NCBI GenBank assembly: GCA_022113835.1
Contig: JAILWY010000005.1
Span: 452,501-516,500 of the forward strand
Origin: Atopsyche davidsoni
Lineage: Eukaryota; Arthropoda; Insecta; Trichoptera; Hydrobiosidae
Direction: 5' to 3'
Length of the DNA stretch: 64,000 nucleotides
Shown piece by piece: positions 1-10,975 of this stretch. Both the position numbers and the translations under genes were made by a program. Within the stretch, counting starts at the first letter, position 1; the number at the start of each line of letters is the position of its first letter. The notes beneath the pieces were generated by a model that worked only from the letters and a program-made list of their open reading frames with translations, did no database searches and was not told the origin of the DNA.

Positions 1-7
1 AGCAGTT

Positions 8-41
8 GAATCCCAAACTGGTGTGGGTTAGTTTGGGATTC
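8..41. repeat. Perfect 12-bp inverted repeat (hairpin)
   Basis: Arms 8-19 and 30-41 are exact reverse complements around the loop at 20-29. One arm recurs at 822-833, and 11 bases of it (GAATCCCAAAC) at 51185-51195, so this is probably part of a dispersed element. Confidence 0.8.
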
Positions 42-78
42 TACTAGAGTAAATGTTGGAATCTAGCATAGAGAAAAA

Positions 79-100
79 CACACACATATATATATATATA
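79..100. repeat. (CA)n(TA)n microsatellite
   Basis: Short dinucleotide run switching from CA to TA. No function is implied. Confidence 0.95.
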
Positions 101-984
101 GCTACACCCTTGTGCAATTTGTTGAAAGCGACAGCAATTTGTTGGTTTGTGTGTGGGGCGCTCAACGTTTTGAATCTTATCGATTATTGAAAATAACAGA
201 CCACGCCCACCAAATGCGGATGTATAATATCTTAAGTTATATTTATCAATTCACTAAACTCGATGCTAGAGATTAAGTATTTATGAAAACTGAGCTGCGT
301 ATTTGTAGCATGTCTCAGGCATCGCGAGGCTTTATATTCCAATAAATGCAGTTGCATTTCTTGATAAACTGTGTATATCTTATTTGGATTCGCCTCTTGA
401 AGTAATTAATATCGCGTTACGGTGGGACTTTACACCTAGACTTGCAAAATACGCTTTAAAGCAAGTAAAAGTGGAAAACAAACTTTTAAATGCCGATGTG
501 AAATGTTACTTATGTAACCTTCAAGAGTGTCAAGGCCCATGAATCCATATTATAGATATTGTGAATCAGGTCCGCCTGCGTTTGTAACAATGGTATTTAT
601 TAACTCTATTATGGAGATCGTCTATTTATGCAATTCACAAAAATGATAAAATGGTAAATATAACGCTTAATTAAAAAATGAAAACGACAAAAAAACTATT
701 TAAAAAAATAAATAATATAAAAAAATTAACTGACTAAGAGGATGTTATGCGTGTTAAAAAAATCACACTAGTATAAATCGTTTTCGATCGAACCAAAAAA
801 AGTGTGAGCGTAAATAACACTAGTTTGGGATTCGTTTATCGTGATGGGGATCGAAATATGTAGTCGTGTAGTGTATTCAGCCAGGAGTCCGCAGAACGCA
901 ACCAAATATTTAAAGGACTTAAATAAATACCAGTTCTACGGTTTCCTGTTTCCAACCTGTCTTGTTGAAAATGATCAGATGTTG

Positions 985-1115
985 GTTTCCGACTCCGGAG
1001 TGGTCGTCGGGCGGCGCGCCGCGGTGCAGTCAGTAATTATCGCCGCCGCCCGCCAATTACGGGCGAAGGTCTCCCGCGACCGGACTGCGCCTCGCTGATT
1101 GCCGCGCCTGGAAAA
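985..1115. promoter_or_regulatory. GC island with homeodomain-type cores
   Basis: Strongly CG-rich stretch in AT-rich surroundings. It holds AGTAATTATCG and CCAATTACGGG, two TAATTA/CAATTA homeodomain-type cores 24 bp apart, separated by CGCC repeats. A reading frame passes through (841-1098) but opens on GTG and resembles nothing known. A cis-regulatory role is inferred from composition only. Confidence 0.3.
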
Positions 1116-2145
1116 TGCTCAAAATAATTAACAAATAATATCGAAAAAGCAGCGGCGAAGTTCGCCATTAAATTTTACAATCATAAATTGTTTATGAGTT
1201 TATGCTGAAGATCTTTTTAATTAGAGTTAAAATTCTTAACTGATAATAAAATTCGAATAACTTTAAAAGACTGCATTTTTAATATAACTTCTTATGTTTT
1301 TTAAAATTACTTCCAGAGCATAGGCTTTAAGCGTCAGTCGCCGTAAACTAATTGACGGGTAAACTAATTACAATCAAATAAACCATAGGGAAAATTCAAG
1401 ATTTTTTAAAATATAAATTTAATTTTATATAATAAGTTTTAGGGTCGTTTAGTAAATTTGTATATTTATTGAAATAAAATTGCAGTTAAATACAATTTAA
1501 TAGGGTTAAAATGAAAGTGCGTGTACTTTTTTGTTTGAAAAACGGAACCTCACCAGTCCTGAATATTTTTATTGCAAGGGTTTTTCTCGCCGTTTTACTT
1601 GTCAATGTTTTCCCATAAATTGGAATTTTTTGAGATTTTGTGTTATTTTCAAAAGATTTTTGGTCATATGTGTGCGTTGAGTACCTGAATCAAAAGGTTA
1701 CACGATTCAATAAAAATCTCAAAACAAATCATTAGTAAAAAATACTTCTAGCGATTATTCTAGACTTTTACGCGTTAGGCATTTTAATATATTTAATTTA
1801 TTCAGATATTTTCAAACTTTTTTTTCTTGCCATTTAAATTGAATGCTGTGTACATAAAATATAAGAAATTTAACTGTTAAATACGTTTTAAAAATTCAAA
1901 TTATCAACCGCAAAAGATGATTCCCTATTCGGTTGGACTCGTACGTTTGTAATGTATACGCTGTGAATGGAATATTATTGAGTCATTCTGTAGATATTTT
2001 TTGAAAGGTTTTCGGGTCGATTTATCGTCGATAGTGTATACAATATGGAATATAAGTGCCCAAAACTCGTTTCGTATCTGAGTAAAAATAAATAACAAGG
2101 GAATCTCCCTGTCGATTATGTTGATTAAGATTGTTTGCGCTGGGG
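1116..2145. other. AT-rich noncoding segment
   Basis: About 1 kb of AT-rich DNA with homopolymer runs. I see no gene, array or structured element. Confidence 0.5.
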
Positions 2146-2153
2146 AGCGGTGT

Positions 2154-2198
2154 CGGAGGGCTCGGAGGGCTCGGAGGGCTCGGAGGGCTCGGAGGGCT
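2154..2198. repeat. 9-bp minisatellite (CGGAGGGCT)x5
   Basis: Five perfect tandem copies of CGGAGGGCT at the 5' side of a small GC island running to about 2290. Because the unit is a multiple of three, the array gives short RRA-R or PPS-like repeats in overlapping frames on both strands (2022-2324). These are not credible genes. Confidence 0.95.
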
Positions 2199-2529
2199 GG
2201 CCGAGGTCGCGGCGCTCAGGCGGATCACTCTGACTGCAAACAAATTTTCGACGAAAGCACCGAACCCGAACGCTGTCGGTGCAAAAACTACGATATCCAA
2301 ATAATGTATATCATTGAATTATAACCATTTCAAAGGTTGATTTTTAAGCAAACAAATAGAATCATCCACGAGAGACTTGTTAATTTTGTATCACTTCACA
2401 TTGAAATAGCTGATTAGCTAGGTATTACATTTTTTTGTTTTTGAGTAATTTTGGTTTTCAAAGATAAAGAACCCTTAAAGGAGATTTCGGAGATCTGCAA
2501 CGCATACTATTTTGATTGATAAGTTCTGT

Positions 2530-2715
2530 CGCATCGGCCCATTTGAGACCCTCAGCTGGAGCTCTTGCATCCACGCAGCCTCCCTATTCCTCCGTGCTCA
2601 AGGTTCGCAGTCGCCTGGCAGCCGCGAGGTTATCTCGGGTCGCGGGGGGCGCGCTTCTCGCGGTGGGAATCGCAGACCCGCGGCCCGCTGCCTGATTGTG
2701 GATAAAATTGTTCCC
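2530..2715. promoter_or_regulatory. GC island
   Basis: CG-rich stretch with GAGGTTATCTCGGG (imperfect palindrome containing a GATA core, TTATC) and CCTGATTGTGG at the 3' side. A reading frame at 2512-2760 crosses it but starts on a non-ATG codon and shows no domain. Confidence 0.25.
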
Positions 2716-3405
2716 AACAGAGCTGGATTTGGGATATCTTTTGGCCCAGTAATAAGTTGATGAATAAAATTTCCTTTTTGGTGCGTATCTCGAAGTTGGA
2801 TGTTACATTGAGAGAATCGGATCCGCCATCTCCGCTATGGTGTATCTCAATTGGAGAGACTTAATAATCTCTGCGCTAGACGGCTCTCTGTAATAAGGTA
2901 GTGAGTACTTTTGTCTTATAATAAGATTCCCTTTTCGTAAGGGTTTTTTAAGATTCAAAAATATTGAAATCTGTATCGTATCAAATTATTTATGTCTTTA
3001 CTCAGCATATTCATATTGATAACATATTCAGAAGTAAGAAAATTTAAAAATACAATTTTAATTTAAACGCCAAACATCCTGAAACGAAATTGAATAAATA
3101 AATTGAATTAGAACTTTAGTAAAATAATAACAAATGCGATTACCTAAATGATTATGAAATATTTTGGCAGGAACATCTTTCGCTTATGTAAAAAAAGAAT
3201 TGGTTGTTAATATGTTAGTATAAATATTGGAATTTTATTTTACTCACTACAAAAAGCTCCAAATAACCATTTCATAGAATACATTTTGTATTACAAAAAT
3301 GCCAAGAGCCTCATAAATTCCGTGTATTAATTAAAATATTTAAAATATTACATGGATGTTTATTTTCTTAAAACTATTTCGTAAAAACCCGAATCCGCTG
3401 CTTTG
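2716..3405. other. AT-rich noncoding segment
   Basis: No gene seen. It holds GCCATCTCC with GCTATGG near 2826-2840 and AT-rich DNA with homopolymer runs after 2930. Confidence 0.45.
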
Positions 3406-3520
3406 TCATAACTCGTGCCCCAATTGACCCTGCACCCACTCCTCCCCTCTTCCCTTCCCTCCGCCCAAAATCGCAGCAAGTGGAGGACCCTCTCGGCGGA
3501 GGCTCGGGACCTGAATATAA
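3406..3520. promoter_or_regulatory. Pyrimidine-rich GC island
   Basis: Plus-strand run of C and T (CCCACTCCTCCCC-type) from about 3430 to 3475, followed by GGCGGAGG. This is a polypurine/polypyrimidine tract on a CG-rich base. The minus-strand frame through it (3406-3729) shows no recognisable protein. Confidence 0.25.
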
Positions 3521-3612
3521 TATAGCGTTGTAGGCCTGAAGATCACGGTGCGAACAAACTCAATTATCTCTGAAACTGGAGAGATCAACGAAGGGTGTGT
3601 GTACGGGCCAAA

Positions 3613-3660
3613 CCTGTACAGGTACCGACTATATTTGCAAAATGTGCAAATATGTCGGTA
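3613..3660. repeat. Palindrome plus 16-bp hairpin
   Basis: A perfect 10-bp palindrome CCTGTACAGG (3613-3622) abuts a hairpin whose arms are 3623-3639 and 3645-3660: 16 pairs, one bulged T at 3630 and a 5-nt loop. The stem contains ATTTGCA, half of a POU octamer-like site, on both arms. It is too short for a normal precursor microRNA but unusually well paired. Confidence 0.75.
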
Positions 3661-4140
3661 TAACCGTATTTCAAACTTTGAGCTGGAAACCGCGTGAGTG
3701 ACTGTGATGATAATTGTAGCTGTTATCATAACTTATTTTTTAGATTGTATTTTAGATTCTTTGTTCCAATTCTCCTTGATTTTATTTGAAAATAGTACCA
3801 ACTTGTGTTAGGCAAAAAAGTTATAGAGTTCATATAAAATTTTATGACGTCAAAGAAAATCTTTTCCTAGTTTTCGGCCTTTTATTGTATTTATCTTTAT
3901 CTCAATCCCATCGAGAGGATGTTGTTGGTGTCACTTCTTTTATTTCTGCAATTGATTAACTCAAGTGCTTGTCATGTTATACTGAGTTATTTGCTTAGCC
4001 ATGTCTACGTAAACCGCGGTTAAAGTTTTCCACGTATAGAGGGTATTTGTTCACAAAAATTTGGAGATTGTGTCAAGTGACCTGGTTTAGCACATGAATG
4101 CACATTACTGGTGCTCTTTGGGTACTTAAAAGTTGTCTTC
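3661..4140. other. AT-rich segment with one CRE
   Basis: No gene. It includes a perfect CRE palindrome TGACGTCA at 3845-3852. The rest is unstructured. Confidence 0.45.
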
Positions 4141-4149
4141 TATTAGGTG

Positions 4150-4270
4150 AATAACTCAATCCATCGACCAGGAGGCGACCAGTCGCCGGCGCTAGATCGG
4201 ATAGGGGCCGCGCCTGTCAGCTCGCGGGCGGCTAATTGCACCTCGCCTCGGGGACTGTTCTGCGGGCGTT
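4150..4270. promoter_or_regulatory. GC island with GGCGAC palindrome
   Basis: Contains the palindrome GGCGAC-CA-GTCGCC (4174-4187) and GGCTAATTGCACC, a homeodomain-type core in CG-rich flanks. Confidence 0.3.
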
Positions 4271-4509
4271 GTGCTTAGATTGATTTTAGTTTTGGTTATG
4301 CATTCGCTTTACAATATAGATTATACTATTGCCGTACATAAATGGTATGTCAAAGTAACTATTTGGTATTTATGTACCGAAGATAACATAAAACTTAACT
4401 CAATCGATTCTGGGATGATTGAATTGATGGTGATTTCTTTACAGATGATATTGAGTATTTTTACAAAGAGATTATGCAACATGACGCATGTGGTCTTCGC
4501 TTGATAAAA

Positions 4510-4700
4510 TTATCCCCGGTTGGCGTTTTGCTGAAACTTCACAATCAAAATGAGATCGTATCGGGAGGAAGCCCTGTCCGGGCGTAGGCTCCGCGGGAGT
4601 GCCGCCCACGCCTCCGCGGCCGCCCTTCGAGGTCTGCTGATTTCGTCTGAATTTACGGCCGACACTTCGAGAGACTTCTGCGAATGCTCGAATCAAAATA
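4510..4700. promoter_or_regulatory. GC island
   Basis: CG-rich stretch including CGCCCACGCCTCCGCGGCCGC. No motif stands out beyond composition. The minus-strand frame 4472-4696 is not recognisable. Confidence 0.2.
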
Positions 4701-6015
4701 ATAAAACTGCATCGACTGGAGGTAGCTAATGAGATCCTTATTTTCGGTGGCTCGAACGGGTCAATTTTGTGAGTGGTTTTCTTAAATGTTTAATTTAACA
4801 CGACTTGGTAACTTCGTAGGAATTGTTTATTCATTTTCATCTTTCTTCCCTACAATTTATGATTTGCATATTATTAGTCAGCTATCACACAAAAGTAGGT
4901 AATGGGCATGAGTGGTGAATCTATGAAATAACCTGTAATACTGTAAGAATTCTCTACTGAAAAACATGTAGATAAGTAAGCGGTTTCTGAAGCGATTAGA
5001 GGTGACTGTGCCTATTTTAGACCAGAAATTGATTTCTCTGTATACAGGACAATCACAATTTTTTTTAACAAGGTGTTATTTTTTCATTCAGGGTCTCAAT
5101 CGCGGGGCCTCGGCTGCTCCTCCATCAATTACACGGCGGCGACTAGTACGGCTGCTCTCAAGTTGCCCACTGTGAGATGACTTAGAAATATTAACAACGT
5201 TAAGTGTAGAACATTAAGCAAAAACATGCAGACGGGAAAAATGTCATGAGTAAAAGGATAATGAAAAATAATCAAAAATACCGAAGTATTGTTTTGACGT
5301 ACGTTGAAAATTAGAAATTGTAGTTTTATATATTATAGTACCTAAGCTCTTTCACTGGTTGAAAGACCTCTGCCTGTCTTAGAGAAATAAATCCTAACAC
5401 AACTTTTACACGTTGCAACACAACTGACAAGTTTTCTTTTTTTGGGCTATTTTTAAAGTTTTGCATAAGTAAACAACGCAAATTGACGTTATGGCTAGCT
5501 ACCGTTCGGCTGTCGGTTGTGTTGCTGCATGTGTAGGCTGCTTTAACGACGTAGATCTGTTTTCTCTGAGGACGGAATAGGACTTTATATTTACATATTA
5601 ACATAAGTGTAATTATGGGTGATATGTAACAAACGATAACGTGGCGCTGAACTTATTTATGTCAAATAATTTGGATAGTGTACGTTTGGTTAACGTACCT
5701 GATAAATTTTGATGTTTGATTGAAATATTTTAATAAAACGATTGAAAATGTCTTCCTGATGCAAAATGAAACGCACTGTATTTGCGATGCTTATCAATAA
5801 AAGAGCAATGTAATATTTTAAAGGAGTGTTTTCAAATTACAATAATGTGGCCTGTTTTTTTTATCATGTATTGCCTAAGATATTGGTCAAGGAAAGCGAT
5901 CACTTCGTAAACTTCAATGAATATCTTACAAAATAGTTTTTACCTGAAACCAAATAAATCTCGAGGTTTCTGTTTAAGGCCAATTATTAAAAGACCACAT
6001 CGCAAGCACTCACTT
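4700..6015. other. AT-rich segment with one small GC island
   Basis: Only a short CG-rich patch at about 5090-5170 stands out; it carries CATCAATTACACGG. A minus-strand frame at 5326-5604 gives no recognisable protein. The rest is AT-rich with no structure that I can support. Confidence 0.4.
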
Positions 6016-6019
6016 CAGA

Positions 6020-6250
6020 TTTTTCTGCGCTCCTCCCTCGCGGCCGACATGCAAAGAGGCGGAAAAAAGCTCTTCGTGTTTGTTCGCGCGCGGCGCCTGC
6101 CAGGCCGGCTGCCAGGCCGGCTGCCCGCGTCATCACTGCCGTGAACCAGTTCCGCGAATAATCACCCAAATTGGCATCTGATAATGTGAAAGCCCTGTCC
6201 AGAATTATTGCGCCGGCCGGGCCTCTCCAGCGCCCGGCGCATGTCGTGTC
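6020..6250. promoter_or_regulatory. GC island with 12-bp duplication
   Basis: Contains two perfect copies of CTGCCAGGCCGG (6097-6120) and, further on, AGAATTATTGCGCCGG, a homeodomain-type AATTATTG core inside CG-rich sequence that recurs as GCAATTATTGCG near 62491. Confidence 0.3.
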
Positions 6251-6594
6251 GACTCGCGTTTTGTTTATCCGATCATTTTTATTCCGATATTCTTTATTAT
6301 TATAATTGGTACAAAATAATTTTTTAGCACAACGGGAGAACGGTTGTGTCTATATTATTAAAACAAATAATAATGTCGTACCGCTAGTCGTTGCGTCAAT
6401 AATTCAACTACACATAAGAAGGGTCAAGTTACTTGTAACTTACTAGCTAAAGAATCGGAAAAAAATGTGTACTTTCTTCACAGTGTTGCAGTATAAATAA
6501 AATCGGCCAAAAATACGTTATAAAATAGCAAGTGTTGTAAAATAGTTATTAATAAACGATCTGCTCATGTGATGCAGAAAAGCTACCAGATAGC

Positions 6595-6800
6595 TAAAGC
6601 TCCCCGCCCCGCACTCCTGAGCGGAGTGATCTGTGCCGGGCTGGTGACGTCACCGCTGGCGAGCATTTAATCGGAATCCGAGCGTTTGAAGGTCTTCCCG
6701 GGCCGGATCGTAAATCACCGAAGATGTCACTCCTAGCTAATACTGGCCGCCGCGCGTGATGGATCTCGCCTTCCGAGAAGCCGGACATGCCCGCCATAAA
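6595..6800. promoter_or_regulatory. GC island with GGTGACGTCACC palindrome
   Basis: Holds the 12-bp perfect palindrome GGTGACGTCACC (6643-6654), a full CRE (TGACGTCA) with symmetric flanks. TTTAATCGG and GATCTCGCC lie nearby. CREB/ATF-type bZIP proteins bind this core; use here is inferred. Confidence 0.35.
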
Positions 6801-7245
6801 CGTTTAACTGTGTGAATACAATTAAACAATACACTTGCGATCCAAGCCCCGTCGGCGCGGAGACTTTATCAACTTTGATACGGGGAATCGAGAAGCTTTT
6901 TGAGCTGTTCGTGGAATAGCTTGGAATTCCGATGCGATGTCGAAATGTAGAGCTGGTGTAAAAGGCGAACAAGAGGAGGTTTATAGCTTTATAGAACGAT
7001 GACTTATGCTAGCAATTTTATTATTCTTTTTGAGCATAAAACTTATCTAATGATGATGGCGTTAATTTCGTGGTAAACCTGGTGCAGGTTAAAGATTTCT
7101 CAATCTTCTTGATTTATATAAATACGGGTATTGTTTTTAAATGAAATTAAAGATGCTGCTTTGGCCTCTTCTTGTGTTCATCATCTGAACATCTTTAATG
7201 CTGCTTAAACGGTTCATTGATTTACGTAATTTCATAAATTTTTAA
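6801..7245. other. AT-rich noncoding segment
   Basis: No gene seen. A minus-strand frame (6733-6972) has no recognisable domain. Confidence 0.4.
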
Positions 7246-7320
7246 AATTTTATATAAATAAATTTTATATAAATAAATTTTATATAAATAAATTTTATAT
7301 AAATAAATTTTATATAAATA
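7246..7320. repeat. 15-bp AT-rich minisatellite x5
   Basis: Five perfect copies of AATTTTATATAAATA in tandem, followed by TATATAAAC. Perfect identity suggests recent expansion. Confidence 0.97.
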
Positions 7321-7404
7321 TATATAAACATGTACATTTTTGTATTTGCGTTGATATTTGGCGTGATGTGAATTCGGTTGGTTCCTAGTTAGCGTGATTC
7401 ATGC

Positions 7405-7625
7405 GGTGCGTGCCCCTCTTCCTACTAGACCCCCTGGCCGCCCCCTGGCCGCCCCCTGGCCGCCCCCTGCCTGCCCCTTGCCCGGCCCCTGCCCGGCCCT
7501 CGCGACCGCCCGACACTCAAAAGGCGTAACTCCCGCCGCTTGTTTATTCTGCGAGTGACGCGCCGCTGACAGGCGCCAGTGGCGTGCTCCGGCCTGCGGG
7601 GAACGCTCCCAATATTTTTACCTGC
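7405..7625. promoter_or_regulatory. GC island with CCCCCTGGCCG array
   Basis: The island begins with an 11-bp minisatellite and continues with CG-rich sequence to about 7610. Three perfect 11-bp units CCCCCTGGCCG occupy 7430-7462, followed by four decayed units to about 7500. On the minus strand each unit reads CCAGGGGGC, which resembles the 3' half of the CTCF core (AGRKGGC). CTCF binding is a guess. Confidence 0.35.
7430..7500. repeat. 11-bp minisatellite (CCCCCTGGCCG)n
   Basis: Units at 7430-7440, 7441-7451 and 7452-7462 are identical; later units (CCCCCTGCCTG, CCCCTTGCCCGG and so on) diverge. Confidence 0.9.
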
Positions 7626-7839
7626 GAACTAACTCTCGTCGCAAGCACGGCGCATCCTTCGTATTCACCATACATATACTTGTACTTAGTAATTTATATA
7701 TATAGATTCTATGGAAGGTCTTTTTGATTAGAAAATTCAGGGGCTGAATTGAATTCTTTTGTGAAGATGAATTGACAATTTTCGTATATGTTAGTAATAT
7801 TTTTTCTGAATATTTGATAAATCACATGTAGATTATTTC

Positions 7840-7945
7840 TTTATCATTATATATAATGATAAAATAAAAAAAAATATATATATATAAAATATATACAATT
7901 ATATATATATAAATATATATACATATATATATTTTTTTATTTTAA
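7840..7945. repeat. AT microsatellite with 24-bp palindrome
   Basis: A perfect palindrome spans 7840-7863 (core ATCATTATATATAATGAT), followed by compound (TA)n and poly-A sequence. It could extrude as a cruciform. No gene is present. Confidence 0.85.
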
Positions 7946-8107
7946 TTTTTTAAAGAGACATCTTTAATATCCTAATATTTTGTTATCATCACACTTGTTG
8001 CCCACCACTAAGTATTTGAAAATCAAAAATTATATTTGATTGATGCTTTAATTATGTCATTGTATATTTTGGTTGTAAAATAAAAAAATATATATTTTAG
8101 TAATAAA

Positions 8108-8160
8108 TATTTTAAATATTCCACATGATTCATTTTATTGGTGACCGGTTTCGTCAACCT
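8108..8160 (-). mobile_element. MITE-like family copy A (partial)
   Basis: The minus strand reads GGTTGACGAAACCGGTCACC, then AATAAAATGAATCATGTGGAA and TTTAAAATA. The same order appears in copies at 14017, 58860 and 60012. No coding sequence. Boundaries are uncertain. Confidence 0.55.
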
Positions 8161-9450
8161 TTTACGTTGACATAATCATACTCCATTTGATAAATAAAGT
8201 TATTCAATCGCATTTAAGTCTCTAAATGAGTATATGTATATTAAAATACCAAAAAACAATTGTCAATCAAATTTATTTGTATTTTTTGAGAAAAACTTGT
8301 TTGTTAAGTCTTTTTTTTTTTTTATGAATTCTCATCTTGCATTGACTCCACGGCACTGAGTAACTGACAAGTTATAAGAAAATGCATGTTCGCGAACAAA
8401 GTGAACAAGAGTGCAGGAAAGCAACACGGTTCCTCGGCCCACACAAAGAAGGCGCTTTTTATGTTTGCTTTAGCGGCCGGAATTTAATAAAAGTAGACAT
8501 CAGCCGCGCGGCTGTAAATCTTAGATGAGCTAATCAGCGCGGAATATATATATATATATATATTGACTTTTAAATTTACCTCACCTAACGCGCTCTCAGA
8601 TTCTCGGCTCGACTTTTCCAGGATCTGCCGTGAGCTGGCTATGATTTGTTTCCACAGATTTCATCTTTGTAATACATTTCTATTAAATGCGACTGCATAC
8701 TTATTAGATTGATGTAGCTCTAACAAGTGTTGTAGTGGACTATGAAGGTTTTTCGGAGCTGTTGACCAGGTTTCGCAGAAACTCTTTGTTGGCAAACTCA
8801 GCTTATATTGAGTTATATTAGATGTTTTAGACGGACTGTTGATATTTAGGTCTGGTATGTATCGTAAAATAACATGGGTCTGATTACTTTATTATTTTGA
8901 GAAAATAAAAAATCAGTGATACCTGATGGAGGCTTTTAGTTTCTCGATTCACATTAGTTTAAAGAAACACTAATATTAAGGAAGTCAAGAGGGTTATTCA
9001 AAACTTCTTCATGATGTTGTCTTGTAGCATTTACTTAATCATAACGGATTTGTCATAATTTAAGAGCTCCATATATAATAAATGGAAATCATTGCCTGTG
9101 CCAGCTGAGAATATAAATATTTAGTAACAAGAAATTATATATGATAATGGTGACAATTATAACGTTTAATAAGTTTGAGGTAATAAATATGATACAATTC
9201 CAAAGATTTTTCTGGTTTATTTATACACTCAAATAAGAAGCGTTACAAAAGTAATCGGTTTTGTTATTTGAAGAGGCATCGATTTTATTTTTAAATCTGT
9301 ACATGTACATAAAATATATATTTTTCATTTATTTATATTATCAGATTAACAAGGAAAGCTGCGATGTACTTATTATAAGCACTGGCTATGATTATATCCT
9401 CTTCAAAGTCAGCGGGATGTTATGTCTCCGCATGCTTATTCCGTTTCTTG
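8161..9450. other. AT-rich segment with small GC patches
   Basis: Holds CG-rich patches at about 8410-8535 and 8590-8640, a (TA)n run at 8544-8562, and otherwise unstructured AT-rich DNA. No gene is supported. Confidence 0.4.
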
Positions 9451-9454
9451 GAAC

Positions 9455-9535
9455 ACTTCCTTAGAGGCCTGGCCGGCGCGGGTCCTGCTCGGGACTTGAG
9501 TACGGCACTTCGCGCATAGAATTTATATCGGATAA
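9455..9535. promoter_or_regulatory. Small GC island
   Basis: CG-rich patch with GGCCTGGCCGGCGCGGG. Nothing further is recognisable. Confidence 0.2.
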
Positions 9536-10095
9536 AAACAGGGACGAGCAAAACTTTCAATACTCATTCGTGAACCTTTTCCTCAAAGAATAATCATTTT
9601 TTTTAAAACGTTATTCCCGTTTTTTAGTGATTTTTAAGATTGAATTTAGTATTCAATTAAATTAAGTTATATTGATTTTTAATAATAAAGCATACATTTT
9701 CAAAAATTCAATAATAATTTTAGGAATAAAAATAATATTTTTTACTTTGTGAATTCCAATGAATATTTATTTTATACATAAAATTGGTGTTTAATTTAAG
9801 TAACCCATAATAATATTTTTGCAGTTTACAAAGATAATAATGCAGTTATTGCAATAAATACATTAATAAGTTACTTAAATAATATCAGTAGTTTTTTTAC
9901 CGATTTGTACGATTGATTCGATTTGACACATGCAACGTCAATACAAATCATCTTCGACCTATAGGCGTGAGACCAGTGTGATCAGTTTGGAATTCACCGG
10001 TCATTACGAGAAATCAACCGAGAACATTCTTTGCCATCCTGGTCAGATAACGTTAGATAGGTGTGATATGGGTTTTATTTCCTATTTCAATCATA
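9536..10095. other. AT-rich noncoding segment
   Basis: Strongly AT-rich to about 9910. No gene, repeat array or structured element seen. Confidence 0.4.
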
Positions 10096-10099
10096 GCTG

Positions 10100-10310
10100 T
10101 GGAATGCCCCCGCCCGCGCGGCACCCCTGGGCTATCGCTGCAGCACGAGTCTCCCCAGCTGGACGCGTTGTTGAGCGATTTGACGGTGATGGCCTCCGGG
10201 ACGGATCCGATATCTGAAATGGCGTTTTATTTGACAATCCGTGCGGTCCGGCGCGCATTCCTGTCCTCTGCGGGGGGCGGGAGAAGCCCCAGCAGCACGA
10301 CCGAGTGCTT
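10100..10310. promoter_or_regulatory. GC island
   Basis: CG-rich stretch including CCCGCCCGCGCGGC and GGGGGGCGGG. Overlapping frames at 9930-10217 and 10063-10410 cross it, but neither resembles a protein family. Confidence 0.25.
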
Positions 10311-10744
10311 CCTGATTAAAAAGTTAATTAATTCTGAGATTGAATTGAGACTAACCACTTTATTGAATTTCGAAGTAAAACCTTATTGGCACGCCATTTT
10401 CATGCATTAGAGCTGAATTTGACTTTCAAAATATCGGACCTATCAGATAACAACTTCTAAATTTTGTTGTTAGTAATACGGACTCCCAGAAAATTATAAA
10501 TTTCGTTTTTAACGAATATATTGTAATAGTCAGGAAAACTCTCGATTAAATAACTATAGGTTTGTTGTCATGCAATGCATTGATTGGTTGTCATGCAAAC
10601 AGTCGATTGACATTCTTGGGTAATTTATAATATTACAAATATATGATGAATTATCGTTATTATGTTTTTTTGGTATCCCATAATTTCCCGAGGAGGTTTT
10701 TTTAACCCTCGGTATTTCGTATGCGTATCAAAAACATATTGACC

Positions 10745-10975
10745 ATACAACGGAAAGCCAACCCGAGGCACGTCGAGGGCACGTCTCCCCGCCGAGCACC
10801 GCCCGACCGCAGCATCTCATCGGAGCTACGGCGCTTAATGGGGCCGCGATATGAATGTATTCTGGAATTGCGTATTTTCAAATTGATCCAATATTAACAT
10901 TCCCCGCGCGGAGTGGCTCGCGAGAGATCGAGCGCAGAGGTCGTCGATCGACACCGGACTGCCCGGGCACACAGG
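10745..10975. promoter_or_regulatory. GC island with direct GGCACGTC repeat
   Basis: Two copies of GGCACGTC lie 11 bp apart near 10767-10785. Further on are GCGCTTAATGGGG, AACATTCCCC (a TEAD/Scalloped-like ACATTCC core) and GTCGATCGAC. This mixture of AT-rich sites in CG-rich sequence is typical of the islands here. Confidence 0.3.

Larger units (their letters stand above)
1..840. other. AT-rich noncoding segment with hairpin
   Basis: No gene is visible. A perfect 12-bp inverted repeat (GAATCCCAAACT, positions 8-19, and its complement, 30-41) has a 10-nt loop. The same 12-mer AGTTTGGGATTC recurs at 822-833. Between them lies AT-rich sequence with no coding potential, a short CA/TA microsatellite at 79-100 and many A or T runs. 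The two copies 0.8 kb apart could be the ends of an old transposon, but no TSD or coding remnant is visible. Confidence 0.5.
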
